NCBI GenBank assembly: GCA_041650595.1
Contig: JBAZKW010000013.1
Location: 1-58,888, forward strand
Direction of reading: 5' to 3'
DNA length: 58,888 nucleotides
From: CALFCX01 sp041650595
GTDB lineage: Bacteria > Margulisbacteria > WOR-1 > JAKLHX01
Position numbers and translations under genes: made by a program. The notes beneath the pieces were generated by a model that made no database searches, was not told the origin of the DNA, and worked only from the letters and a program-made list of their open reading frames with translations. The stretch's first letter is position 1. Every line of letters starts with the position of its first letter. This document shows, in pieces, positions 8,786 to 17,244 of the stretch.

Positions 8786-10442
8786 TATTATTCTCCTTTT
8801 GCGGTATAGTTGCTTTTTTCTCGGGTTTCTCCTCTTCAAGTACGATGGGAGTATTGTCTTTCAACTCCTTGGTCAGCCTTTCCTGCAATGCTTTCAGGTT
8901 GTCAACATTTTTTTGAGATTTTCTGTTTTTGCCCCTCTTTGCGATCATTGATTTTGTTGCATCCAACTGATCGCTTATCACCTTGAGCATCCTAGTGTTG
9001 ACGGACTCCCTGATCAAGAGCAGATCCTGTTCATCGACTTTCATCCCCAGCCTTTCGGCCGCTAAAAGGAGTTTTTTGACTTTCTTGGTATGAGCATCAT
9101 ACGCCCTGCCTTTGGACTTGAACAAGCCGGCCCGCTCGATCATGGATTCTTCGATCATATCCATTATCTTCTTTTTTGCTATAGTTTCGGCTTCAAAAGA
9201 GAGTTTGTCATCGATCTCCTCTGAAAACGCGCCCATTTTAAAGAGCCCGTTTTTAAGTTTGCGTATCTTGAAGGATATGTGCATGTTGACGGTAAATCCG
9301 CTGTTTATTAGGCGCTGCACATAAAGAGACCGCAATTGGCCTATCATCAGTTCGCTTTCACTTTGGCCCTGATACGGATCTCTTTGTCCGCCCTGCCCCT
9401 GCGAGTCCGCATTAAAATCGACAACTTTTCCCGTAGTTTCTTCCGGGAATACGGAAGTCTGGAGTAAGCCCAGATCAAACTTTTTGTCGTACCATTCCTC
9501 TTTGAGCCAGGACAGAACATTGACCCCCATTTTCATCAGTGTAGTTATGTGTTTACTCAAGTCCGAAACATCCTCATCGCCTTTGATCATTTTTGAGATC
9601 ATCTGTTCCTCAAGGTCCTGCAGCAAAAATTCAGAAAGATCTCGCCTGTTTTGCTCAGCGGACTTATCCACTGTTGTCTGGAGGTCCCCGAAGACGCCGG
9701 AAAAATTCCAACCGCCGAGCTTCTTATTGTTAAAAGCCGAACCCACAGCGTCATTTGCGGAAAGGTTTGACAGAGCCTGTTCCACTTTTGAATCCGAAAG
9801 CTCATTCCTGAACATATTTTCCTTGATACGCACGGAGATATCGGCCCTTGCCGCTGTTTTTATCTGTTTTTGTAGCGAGAAGATGTTTTCTTCTTTCAGT
9901 CCGGATTTCCGCAGAGCGTCTTCGTCTTTTTGCATCCTGTTCTTTACTTTCGGGTCATCGCTCATAAGATAGGCAAAGTATGACTGTACATAGCGTTGGA
10001 CGGCCACCTTCTGTTGCGGCGAAGCTTCAAAGCTTTCCGCAAGAAGCGCCAGTTTTGACAATTGGAACCTCTGGCTCTGAGGCTGGCGGGCGTATTTTGC
10101 ACTGATCTGGACCGCGTCTTTTGTAGCATCAGAACCCTGAGTATCCTCAAATTCCGAGGCAAGTTGTCTAAGTTTATTAGCCGGTTTGTCCACTTTGCCA
10201 AAATCAAACCCGTTGCTGTTCATCTTGGATATGTGTGAAGAAAGAAATTGCAGCCTGCTTTGTGGTTCACTTCCGGAATCAAGAAGCTTAAGGGTAGAAT
10301 CTGTATCACTTACGACATTGTCCTTGCTGTCTGTGGAAGATCCGGCTTTTGCAAGCAGATCTTTTTGCATCATCACAAGGCCTTGATTGCTCAAAGCGGC
10401 TGTCTCAACTGTCGCGGCCTTTGCGGCAATGTTTTCTACCAT
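8772..10442 (-). CDS. Hypothetical helical protein, 556 residues
   Basis: The ATG at 10442 follows AAGGAA and lies just after the stop of the 310-residue gene (10447). The sequence is predicted largely helical with heptad-like stretches and no Sec signal or clear membrane segment. One segment (about residues 220-340) contains EQNRRDLSEFLLQDLEEQM and SWLKEEWYD. General architecture (disordered N-terminus then helical bundle) is reminiscent of type III secretion gatekeeper or translocator proteins, but I see no diagnostic motif, so this is only a hypothesis to test by structure prediction. Confidence 0.82.
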   Translation of the reverse strand: MVENIAAKAATVETAALSNQGLVMMQKDLLAKAGSSTDSKDNVVSDTDSTLKLLDSGSEPQSRLQFLSSHISKMNSNGFDFGKVDKPANKLRQLASEFEDTQGSDATKDAVQISAKYARQPQSQRFQLSKLALLAESFEASPQQKVAVQRYVQSYFAYLMSDDPKVKNRMQKDEDALRKSGLKEENIFSLQKQIKTAARADISVRIKENMFRNELSDSKVEQALSNLSANDAVGSAFNNKKLGGWNFSGVFGDLQTTVDKSAEQNRRDLSEFLLQDLEEQMISKMIKGDEDVSDLSKHITTLMKMGVNVLSWLKEEWYDKKFDLGLLQTSVFPEETTGKVVDFNADSQGQGGQRDPYQGQSESELMIGQLRSLYVQRLINSGFTVNMHISFKIRKLKNGLFKMGAFSEEIDDKLSFEAETIAKKKIMDMIEESMIERAGLFKSKGRAYDAHTKKVKKLLLAAERLGMKVDEQDLLLIRESVNTRMLKVISDQLDATKSMIAKRGKNRKSQKNVDNLKALQERLTKELKDNTPIVLEEEKPEKKATIPQKENNNGYV

Positions 10443-10446
10443 GGCA

Positions 10447-11379
10447 CTATTTCCTTCTCATTTTCGTCAGCTTGACAGTGTCAACGACCAAAAAAGGATC
10501 CGTTTTCTTGGACTTTCTCATAAATACTTCCGCTTTTTTCTCGTGCGACTCAAGCCTGGACTTTGTCTTGGTTATATATTTTTGTATCTTGTCCAGCTTG
10601 CGAGGCACGTCTTTGCCGTCGCTGTACTGGCAAAGCCCCGTATTTGCCATCATCAGCTCATATTCGAGAGCTGTTTTTTCCTCGGTGAGTTTCTGAAATA
10701 TATTCAAGCACTGTTTTTGCTGGATTTCTAACAGTCTTTCGGGAGTGCACAAATCCTTGACCCCGCAGTTAATGAGCTGCGAGACCAGCTGCTTACGCAT
10801 TTCGTCTATAAACCTTCTCTCGGCCTTCATTTTTTTCTTTGGCCCGCCCATTATCTCCAGCATCTCTCCAGTGTATTCGTTTTCTTCGAAAAGAAGCAGG
10901 TTCTGCGCAGCCAGTGCATTGCGGGCTGTTTTTTGGAGCTGCTGAAGCTCATCCGCGGAAACCCCGAGAAATGAAAGCATCATGCCGTAAAAGCCGTATT
11001 TCATCGCGGCAAAGCGCGATACCAGCAGATTGTGCGATTTGGACATGGCGTAATTTTTCATGTATTCATCTTTGAACCTGTCCGTCCTGTCCTTAAGGTC
11101 TATTTTTATGGCTACGATACCCAACAGGTTAAGTGCGGGCAAGACGGGAGTTCTATAAAGGATTGTTGTCGACATGGCATCCGCGCCTGCGGAGGGAGTA
11201 TCTTTTTCCGGTCCCTGCTGTGTTTTTTTGGGTTCTTCAGTGTTTTTTTCGGCAAGCATCTGTTCGAGCATTGCTTTTGTAAAAACGCTCTGAGGTATCT
11301 CCTTTGCCTGCAACGGCATTTTTTTCCGGGAGACAGCCTTATCCTGTTCCGGCAGACTTACGGCAACGCCTGAAGACAT
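10447..11379 (-). CDS. Hypothetical 310-residue protein, first gene of the accessory operon
   Basis: The ATG at 11379 has AGAGGTG upstream and sits 25 bases from the -10 of a sigma-28-like promoter. Residues 1-65 are polar and look disordered. A short hydrophobic stretch (PVLPALNLLGIVAIKI) lies near residues 78-93, and the C-terminal half is charged and helical (Lys/Glu-rich, ending KLTKMRRK). It contains a few cysteines but no zinc-finger spacing. No family recognised. Being first in a five-gene operon with the 556-, 593-, 83- and 80-residue proteins, it probably acts with them. Confidence 0.8.
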   Translation of the reverse strand: MSSGVAVSLPEQDKAVSRKKMPLQAKEIPQSVFTKAMLEQMLAEKNTEEPKKTQQGPEKDTPSAGADAMSTTILYRTPVLPALNLLGIVAIKIDLKDRTDRFKDEYMKNYAMSKSHNLLVSRFAAMKYGFYGMMLSFLGVSADELQQLQKTARNALAAQNLLLFEENEYTGEMLEIMGGPKKKMKAERRFIDEMRKQLVSQLINCGVKDLCTPERLLEIQQKQCLNIFQKLTEEKTALEYELMMANTGLCQYSDGKDVPRKLDKIQKYITKTKSRLESHEKKAEVFMRKSKKTDPFLVVDTVKLTKMRRK

Positions 11380-11403
11380 AGTACACCTCTTTGACTTCTA
11401 TAT

Positions 11404-11433
11404 AATAATCGTACGAACTCGTGAAAAACTTGC
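11404..11433 (-). promoter_or_regulatory. Sigma-28-like promoter for the five-gene accessory operon
   Basis: GCAAGTTT (11433-11426), 14 bases, CGATTATT (11411-11404) on the minus strand, 25 bases before the ATG at 11379. It fits the nine-member set very well. Confidence 0.7.
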
Positions 11434-11447
11434 GTAGATTTTATCTT

Positions 11448-14400
11448 TTACTTCTTTTTGGAAGAGGCGGACTGGTTCTTCTTGCGGATCATTTCGGCAA
11501 GCTGTTGGGCAGTATTTTGGTACGTTGTTTTATTCTTATTGGCTTTGGCTTGCTCGTTTTTTAATCTTTTTTTGGATTCACCACTCTGTTTAGCGATGGC
11601 TTGCAGACTTTTGTTGTTGTCACTTTTACTTTTAGCTGCAGCTTTTTCATCTCTCATCTTTTCCAATGCTTCTTCATATTTGTATTCTTTATATTCCTCA
11701 TTATCCTTCTTATTCTTTCTCTGTTTTGCTTTCAAATTGACTTGCGCGTAACTCATCATACTGTTCAGATAACTCGAGGTGGTCATCATGTCCTTATCTT
11801 CATGAAAACTCCACATATTGTCATAGACCGAACCTATAAACGGTTTTGTTTGACCATTGCTGTCGACAGCAAAAATGGTGGTCTGTGTCCTTGCCTGCCC
11901 CAAGCTCCAGCCTGCAAGTTGGGCTAGCCTGCCCGCGTTGGAATAATCAATATAAAGCTGAGACGACCCCCCTTCTGCTGCAGGTCTCCTCATATTTCCA
12001 GTCCATATGCCCCAATTTCCTATAGGGTTTGGGTAGTTCCAGTTTTCATTTGCGGCATATATATACATAGCCGTAGCATCAGCACTATCCGGCGGCATAC
12101 CGTCCGCCTGCGTTCTGTATTCCATGAACAACTCTCCCAACGGACCGTTCATGTGCAATCGACGAAGTTCTTCAACGTTTCCGGCGGCTGTTTGATCGGA
12201 GCAATCCAGATCCAATATTTTCAACAATTCTATCCGATTTCTATACAACTGGTGGGCCCATCTGTTTCGATCGACAAATTCATCAACTGTTATAGACTTA
12301 GCTTGATAAGGACCTTCCTCCAATCTGTATGAGGTGAGACTCATGTCATCGTATAAACCCGGAGCACCATCTAAAAATGCTCCGTATTTTGCTATAAAAT
12401 CCGTATCATCTTTATATGTAACTATGGTACTTACATTCGGATTAAAGGTTATAGTCCCCATTCCTGCAGCCGATCCGTCACCTGCAATTGTTCGTAGGAC
12501 TTCAATGTTGTGCCCTTTTGTCCACTCACTGGTCTGATTTTCCCACTGAATACTTGCTTTCAGCTGGTATGACTCGGAAACACTTCTATTGTATGTTGTA
12601 TCGTTAAATGTAGTACCAGTCCAACTTATGTCATAGTAGTCTGTTCTTGATCTTGTGGTATTTTCCGGGGTAAATGTCGGCACACTATCACATCCGCTCA
12701 TAGAACTAAATTCATGGCTAGTCTGCCCATCCGCATCCGTATAATTGATATCAAGCTTTGCAACACCATCGGACAGATGTCCTGTTGTATCTGGTGGCAA
12801 GCCGTCCTCATAACTTTTTGCTATAGCATTAGTAGTTGAAGATTTGAGGGAGCCATTTTCGAAATATTTGTCTGTAACGTAAGCGGTCCAAGTCGTATAA
12901 TCTTCCCATTTAGTATCAGGTAATGTTTCCAACTCCTTATAGAAGCTCGGGCCTGACACATTACCAGTTGGCGTAACACCATCTTCATAGTATTGAGTTT
13001 TTGTAACCATCACTCTCCCTTTTTCTCCTGATGCTGGTTCCCCGTTTTCCCAAGTATAGACATCCTTATATCGCCCTCTAGGTGGATGACCAGATGTCCA
13101 ACTATATTGATGTGCAGTAGGAGTCGGTGGTGTTGTCCAAGAATTAAATGTTATCCTCCTCTCAGTATCAACTATATGCGTGTCACCGATCTGTGTTTTC
13201 TGAGTAGCCATGTTCAAGCTATGTGTTGCGGAAAGACTGTAATTTGCCGCTGCTGCAGAGGATGTTTCATCGACTATTTTATTGCCAAGATCCGAAACAC
13301 TTACACCTGCGGTTCCGACTTGACCAGAAGAAGTAACACTGTAATCGTAATTAAAGTTTAATAGGTTTTTGTAGGTTCCATATAGAGATTCAGTCTGTGT
13401 CCTAATACGATTTTTAATATCATCAGCTAACCCGCTTATGGAATTTTCTATATCTGCATATGCTCGGCCTTCTACTTGACTATCTAAAGGCTTGCCGTCA
13501 CCAACCAGATCCCATTTGCCTTTCCACGCATTCCAAATGATGCCACCACCTTTTGCAGCATCAGTCCTTGTCAATGTAGCGGCATTGGCAAATTTATTGC
13601 TGTCTACGTTCCAAATATTCCCCGAAGATAGAGTACTCGATCGTGTAGGGTCCGGGTCTGGAGATGTAGCAAGAGCTGCGTTCAAAATATCTTTCGTTGC
13701 CTGTGTTACAGCAAGTGCGTTGGTTTCCGCGCTTGTTGTGCCAGGCTTAAATATAAGAGACATCGCATTGGCTGCGATCAACATGTCTTTTACTTCCCTT
13801 GCCGTACCGGGATGGATACTATCTAATTGGTCATCAGGTATGGCATTTATTTGAGCGGTCGTGAGTTCTTTCTTTAATACCCATCTAACGGTTTGCCACG
13901 GAGTAGGATCATAGAAAGGATTTCCACCGGTATCATATGGGTTTTCAAAAAGATCTTTAATCTTGTCCCAATAATCAATTAACCACCAACTCGAACCAAC
14001 TTGCGTCCATTTCTTAATGGTCCCATTTGGGCCTTCAAAAATACTGTTTGCGGGTGGCTTATAGCCTATTGCTGCGAAAAAGTCGGCATCAGGAATAGAT
14101 GATCTGTTAATAGTCCCGTCGTTGATGAATTGATCAAATTCTACTTTTGCTTCTGCTTGTGATGCTGTTGACGGCCTGACATTCGCAATAGGCGTGTCAG
14201 ATATGTCAGTTTCAGTAATCTTAGCAAACTGCGCTGTCATCCACTTGTCCAGATTGCTGACCGCGGCCCTATCGGCAAGACTCCAAACGTAAGTGGGAGT
14301 TCCCGCGAACCCCTTGGCCCTTTGGTAGAATTCATGCGAACCCGTCTTGAACAAATTAAGAAATTCAGCTCTAAATTGAGGCGCTTCCGCCGAGCGCCAG

Positions 14401-16067
14401 TACGGGTTTGCGTCGGGCTGTTTTGCTATCTGACGCGCTTTATTACTTTGCCCGTACCATTTAAAATAATCTATCATGGTCGCATCCGAATTTTCTACAT
14501 AATATCTGTAAGTACCCGCATGTCCAGGTATGGGCGCTTTTATTGTCTTTGCCCAGGGATTTAGCGGATCCGGCCCAACAAATCCCTGCAACGCCGTGCT
14601 CGGACCGAACCATTGCGTCATCGCGTGAAGTGTTCTTCTCATGGACTCGACTGAAAGCACGGCGATATAAAGTGCCGCTTGCATTTGGTTTTTTTCATCA
14701 TTTTTGTCAGTCCACCATCCTTTTCCAGTGCTGTTGTCATTGTTCCAAGGCGCGTCAGGATCCATCATCAGGTCATAGAAACCGGCACGGGGCACTAATT
14801 CGTACGGATTTTCTTCATTGCTTACGCCGTCTAGTATTTCGTAAGCCGACCCGTAAGGTTTCCCTGTATCAGGATTAATAGCTGTGTGATAATCAGAAAA
14901 AAAGTCTATTGCCCACTTGAAAAGGGATTTACCGAAAATGCTGGGATTCCCGTTTTCGTCAACTTTTTTGTCATACCCCGTCAAAGACGGCAGAGTGTCA
15001 TTTTTTAGCAGCATGGGATTTCTTCCGTAATACGAATTGACAAAATCGGTCGGATAATAATTCAGGAATTGCTCTCGTGACATTTTGCTAATATTTTTTC
15101 CGTCGGCAAACATAGCGGCATCCCACTTAACAGGATTGTTTACTTCATCAACTCCGTCCCCATTAAGATCTCCGAAGTTTTGAGGAGCGCTGTAAATAGG
15201 AATAGGAGTGGTCGCTCTGTCAACTGTATTTTTCATATATGCATTTTTGTCTACGGCCACGCCGGAATCTCCCCATAGAGCCTCCGGGGTAATGAAGAAA
15301 CTGCCCTTTTCCCGATCAGCTCCCTCCACTTCCTTACGGTGTTGTTTGGCTTTAAAGTCGTCCAAATAGTCCTTATAAGTCCCGCCAAAATCCCAGAAGT
15401 TATTAAAGAAATCACATATTGTTTTTGTTGTTCCTTTTTTCTTGTAGTCTGACACCGCAGACCCGGACCCATACCCCTCGATCCTGGTTATATCCCCCTG
15501 ATATCCCATAGAATGTCCTCTCGCAAAAGAATAACCGGCATAGGGATCAGTTTCATACCCCGCGGAATATTCATAAGTGTGCCTGCTAGAACCCTGTGGC
15601 GTCTCGCCCCCCGTTACAAGAAAAGCTCGCGTATTCACTCCCTGAGTTGTGGGCCATGGCGGCAGGGGATTAAGGGCTGCACCTGCATAATTTTTGTATG
15701 TCGCGCCTATATACTGATGGTCGTAATAACGTAATCTGTCCAGATAGTCTTGATATGCTTTTTTTTGGGGATTCCCCGTATACGGATTGTAATCTGGTAA
15801 TACACCTAATTCAGCAGGTTTACTACCATTTATCTTCCAGGCGGCTTCTTCTTGAGTAGTGTTCGGTAAAAAGGTCCCCATCCCTTTCCTATAACCTTCT
15901 TTATCGATGTTGGGCATATACTTCATGATCTCCATCATGAAGCTGGACTGGTCGGCAAGCCACCTTTCCCCGCGATATGTGGAATATTTCTTTTGAACAT
16001 CCTCCATATTCGGACAATATTCATAAATAGGCTGGGGTTTAATAAAAGGAAATGGTTTGTTAGACAT
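11448..16067 (-). CDS. Hypothetical very large protein, 1539 residues, with Ca-binding-like loop and coiled-coil tail
   Basis: The ATG at 16067 follows AAGGTAG and is ten bases from the end of the 112-residue gene. The protein is Tyr/Trp/Asn/Asp-rich for the first 1000 residues, with an EF-hand or dockerin-like loop (GDLNGDGVDEV, about residue 298-308). A Thr/Ser-rich region follows (about 950-1250), and then a Lys/Glu/Gln-rich coiled-coil C-terminus (about 1440-1539) ending in a basic SSKKK tail. There is no signal peptide and no membrane segment. No catalytic motif was recognised. Size and composition suggest an extracellular structural or adhesive protein made from the operon with promoter 16841-16870; this is inference. 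Confidence 0.83.
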   Translation of the reverse strand: MSNKPFPFIKPQPIYEYCPNMEDVQKKYSTYRGERWLADQSSFMMEIMKYMPNIDKEGYRKGMGTFLPNTTQEEAAWKINGSKPAELGVLPDYNPYTGNPQKKAYQDYLDRLRYYDHQYIGATYKNYAGAALNPLPPWPTTQGVNTRAFLVTGGETPQGSSRHTYEYSAGYETDPYAGYSFARGHSMGYQGDITRIEGYGSGSAVSDYKKKGTTKTICDFFNNFWDFGGTYKDYLDDFKAKQHRKEVEGADREKGSFFITPEALWGDSGVAVDKNAYMKNTVDRATTPIPIYSAPQNFGDLNGDGVDEVNNPVKWDAAMFADGKNISKMSREQFLNYYPTDFVNSYYGRNPMLLKNDTLPSLTGYDKKVDENGNPSIFGKSLFKWAIDFFSDYHTAINPDTGKPYGSAYEILDGVSNEENPYELVPRAGFYDLMMDPDAPWNNDNSTGKGWWTDKNDEKNQMQAALYIAVLSVESMRRTLHAMTQWFGPSTALQGFVGPDPLNPWAKTIKAPIPGHAGTYRYYVENSDATMIDYFKWYGQSNKARQIAKQPDANPYWRSAEAPQFRAEFLNLFKTGSHEFYQRAKGFAGTPTYVWSLADRAAVSNLDKWMTAQFAKITETDISDTPIANVRPSTASQAEAKVEFDQFINDGTINRSSIPDADFFAAIGYKPPANSIFEGPNGTIKKWTQVGSSWWLIDYWDKIKDLFENPYDTGGNPFYDPTPWQTVRWVLKKELTTAQINAIPDDQLDSIHPGTAREVKDMLIAANAMSLIFKPGTTSAETNALAVTQATKDILNAALATSPDPDPTRSSTLSSGNIWNVDSNKFANAATLTRTDAAKGGGIIWNAWKGKWDLVGDGKPLDSQVEGRAYADIENSISGLADDIKNRIRTQTESLYGTYKNLLNFNYDYSVTSSGQVGTAGVSVSDLGNKIVDETSSAAAANYSLSATHSLNMATQKTQIGDTHIVDTERRITFNSWTTPPTPTAHQYSWTSGHPPRGRYKDVYTWENGEPASGEKGRVMVTKTQYYEDGVTPTGNVSGPSFYKELETLPDTKWEDYTTWTAYVTDKYFENGSLKSSTTNAIAKSYEDGLPPDTTGHLSDGVAKLDINYTDADGQTSHEFSSMSGCDSVPTFTPENTTRSRTDYYDISWTGTTFNDTTYNRSVSESYQLKASIQWENQTSEWTKGHNIEVLRTIAGDGSAAGMGTITFNPNVSTIVTYKDDTDFIAKYGAFLDGAPGLYDDMSLTSYRLEEGPYQAKSITVDEFVDRNRWAHQLYRNRIELLKILDLDCSDQTAAGNVEELRRLHMNGPLGELFMEYRTQADGMPPDSADATAMYIYAANENWNYPNPIGNWGIWTGNMRRPAAEGGSSQLYIDYSNAGRLAQLAGWSLGQARTQTTIFAVDSNGQTKPFIGSVYDNMWSFHEDKDMMTTSSYLNSMMSYAQVNLKAKQRKNKKDNEEYKEYKYEEALEKMRDEKAAAKSKSDNNKSLQAIAKQSGESKKRLKNEQAKANKNKTTYQNTAQQLAEMIRKKNQSASSKKK

Positions 16068-16076
16068 GGTTTTTTA

Positions 16077-16415
16077 CTACCTTGACATGCTCTGACCCAA
16101 AGATTTGTCCCAATCCCTGTTTTTTGTCAAGATATCCATCATCATTGTTATCATCTGCTGATAATCGTCCAATTTCTGTGTTATCAAGAAAGACGCGGAA
16201 GAACTTGTTTTATCCACTTGAGTATCGTCTATCATTATAATATCATTGTCACTTGCAAGCTGATTGGATATATTATCGATTTTCGCGTATGTTTGTTTCA
16301 AAACCTCTTTGAACGAATTAGCCGCCGGGACCAAATTACCCACACCGGAAGCGGTACTACGTATATAAGCAGAGGCTGTGTCCATTTGAGAACCGTAAAT
16401 ATCAAAATCGATCAT
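16077..16415 (-). CDS. Small hypothetical protein, 112 residues, candidate structural subunit
   Basis: This is a helical protein with a Met-rich amphipathic C-terminal helix (YQQMITMMMDILTKNRDW). No signal peptide. It lies between the 106-residue gene (upstream, beyond a strong hairpin) and the 1539-residue gene. Length, lack of Sec signal and helical profile are compatible with a type III needle/rod or filament-type subunit, but no diagnostic family residue was identified. Confidence 0.75.
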   Translation of the reverse strand: MIDFDIYGSQMDTASAYIRSTASGVGNLVPAANSFKEVLKQTYAKIDNISNQLASDNDIIMIDDTQVDKTSSSASFLITQKLDDYQQMITMMMDILTKNRDWDKSLGQSMSR

Positions 16416-16430
16416 ATATCCCTGGCCTTT

Positions 16431-16470
16431 CTAAAAGAAATAAGCTCCCTCCCAGCAAAGGGAGGGAGCT
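16431..16470 (-). terminator. Intra-operon hairpin followed by T-rich tract
   Basis: An 11-bp perfect stem (arms 16443-16453 and 16460-16470) with a six-base loop is followed on the minus strand by TATTTCTTTT. It lies between the 106- and 112-residue genes. It should terminate part of the transcripts from the promoter at 16841-16870 or protect the 3' end of the first message, so the 106-residue protein would be made in excess over the genes downstream. Confidence 0.75.
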
Positions 16471-16479
16471 CAAAGAATA

Positions 16480-16800
16480 TTAGCCAGCTTTCTGACTTAT
16501 CGTCTTTGCTATATCGTCTTTCTTACTTTCCGGAGTCACGATGGTAGACATACTCTGACTCAGCTTATTAGCTATTTGGCCTACAATGAACCCTGCCGAT
16601 GAATCGGCTGCGTCAAATTCATATGACGTATCACCTACATGGGCTATAATGTTTGCCACATCGCCGGTAGTATCAGTCGAATTTTTTGCAAGGGCCTCCG
16701 TAAGACCATCCAATTGCTCATCAGCCTTCTGCAACGCTTCAACTACCCTAGATTCTGACTCGCTTAATTGCACCGTATTCAGGTTTATATCCTGTGACAT
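16480..16800 (-). CDS. Small hypothetical protein, 106 residues, probably abundant
   Basis: The ATG at 16800 has AGGTGGTG upstream and lies 40 bases after a canonical member of the sigma-28-like promoter set. The protein is acidic to neutral and Ser/Thr/Ala/Asp-rich, with predicted helices at both ends (residues 10-40 and 70-105). It has no cysteine and no signal peptide. The terminator-like hairpin straight after it suggests that it is expressed more strongly than the two genes downstream. A secreted filament or structural subunit is one possibility; no family recognised. Confidence 0.78.
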   Translation of the reverse strand: MSQDINLNTVQLSESESRVVEALQKADEQLDGLTEALAKNSTDTTGDVANIIAHVGDTSYEFDAADSSAGFIVGQIANKLSQSMSTIVTPESKKDDIAKTISQKAG

Positions 16801-16840
16801 TTTGTTTCACCACCTTTCTTTTTTTATTCCCCTCTAGCTT

Positions 16841-16870
16841 ACTCATCGTTGTCCAACAAGCAAAACTTGC
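16841..16870 (-). promoter_or_regulatory. Sigma-28-like promoter for the 106/112/1539-residue operon
   Basis: GCAAGTTT (16870-16863), 14 bases, CGATGAGT (16848-16841), minus strand, 40 bases before the start codon at 16800. Confidence 0.7.
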
Positions 16871-16878
16871 ATGTTCTT

Positions 16879-17181
16879 TTAGCGGGACCCGTTCTGCTTT
16901 CCGCATCTTTTGCTCTTTTCTACTCTGCGCAAAAGCTTTTCTATGTCGTGCAGTGCGTCTTCTTCGGTCCTTTTTTTGTCCTGTCTGCTTGTTTCCTTGA
17001 TCTTTTTAAAATGCGCCAAAGCTGCTTTATCCGCATCCTCAGCGGGCACAGGCGCAAATATCGAGAAGACTTTTTTTGCAACGCTCAAAAAGGTGCCGCG
17101 CGACTCTATCTCGCGGGATGGCATGTTTTCTAAAGATTGCTTCGTTTGCTGCGGTAAAACTGAATTTATTCCTATTGTCAT
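16879..17181 (-). CDS. Small basic hypothetical protein, 100 residues
   Basis: The ATG at 17181 is preceded by AGAGGAAAT and by its own sigma-28-like promoter. The protein is strongly basic and charged in its C-terminal half (repeated KK and RR, predicted coiled coil residues 52-90), with an N-terminal polar segment and a short hydrophobic patch (VFSIFAPV). No signal peptide or known domain. The charge profile would fit a secretion chaperone-like or nucleic-acid-binding role, neither of which is supported further. Confidence 0.75.
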   Translation of the reverse strand: MTIGINSVLPQQTKQSLENMPSREIESRGTFLSVAKKVFSIFAPVPAEDADKAALAHFKKIKETSRQDKKRTEEDALHDIEKLLRRVEKSKRCGKQNGSR

Positions 17182-17199
17182 TTATTTCCTCTACGACTA

Positions 17200-17229
17200 T
17201 TACATCGTAAGAGGACATAATAAACTTGC
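17200..17229 (-). promoter_or_regulatory. Sigma-28-like promoter for the 100-residue gene
   Basis: GCAAGTTT (17229-17222), 14 bases, CGATGTAA (17207-17200), minus strand. It lies in the short gap between the end of the nucleotidyltransferase gene and the ATG at 17181. Confidence 0.7.
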
Positions 17230-17244
17230 GTCGGCGGATTAAGG

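Noticed and set aside
16077..16800. 106- and 112-residue proteins as type III needle/rod or ESX WXG proteins
   Set aside because: No WXG motif and no diagnostic needle C-terminus; only size and helical character fit, so they are described as hypothetical.
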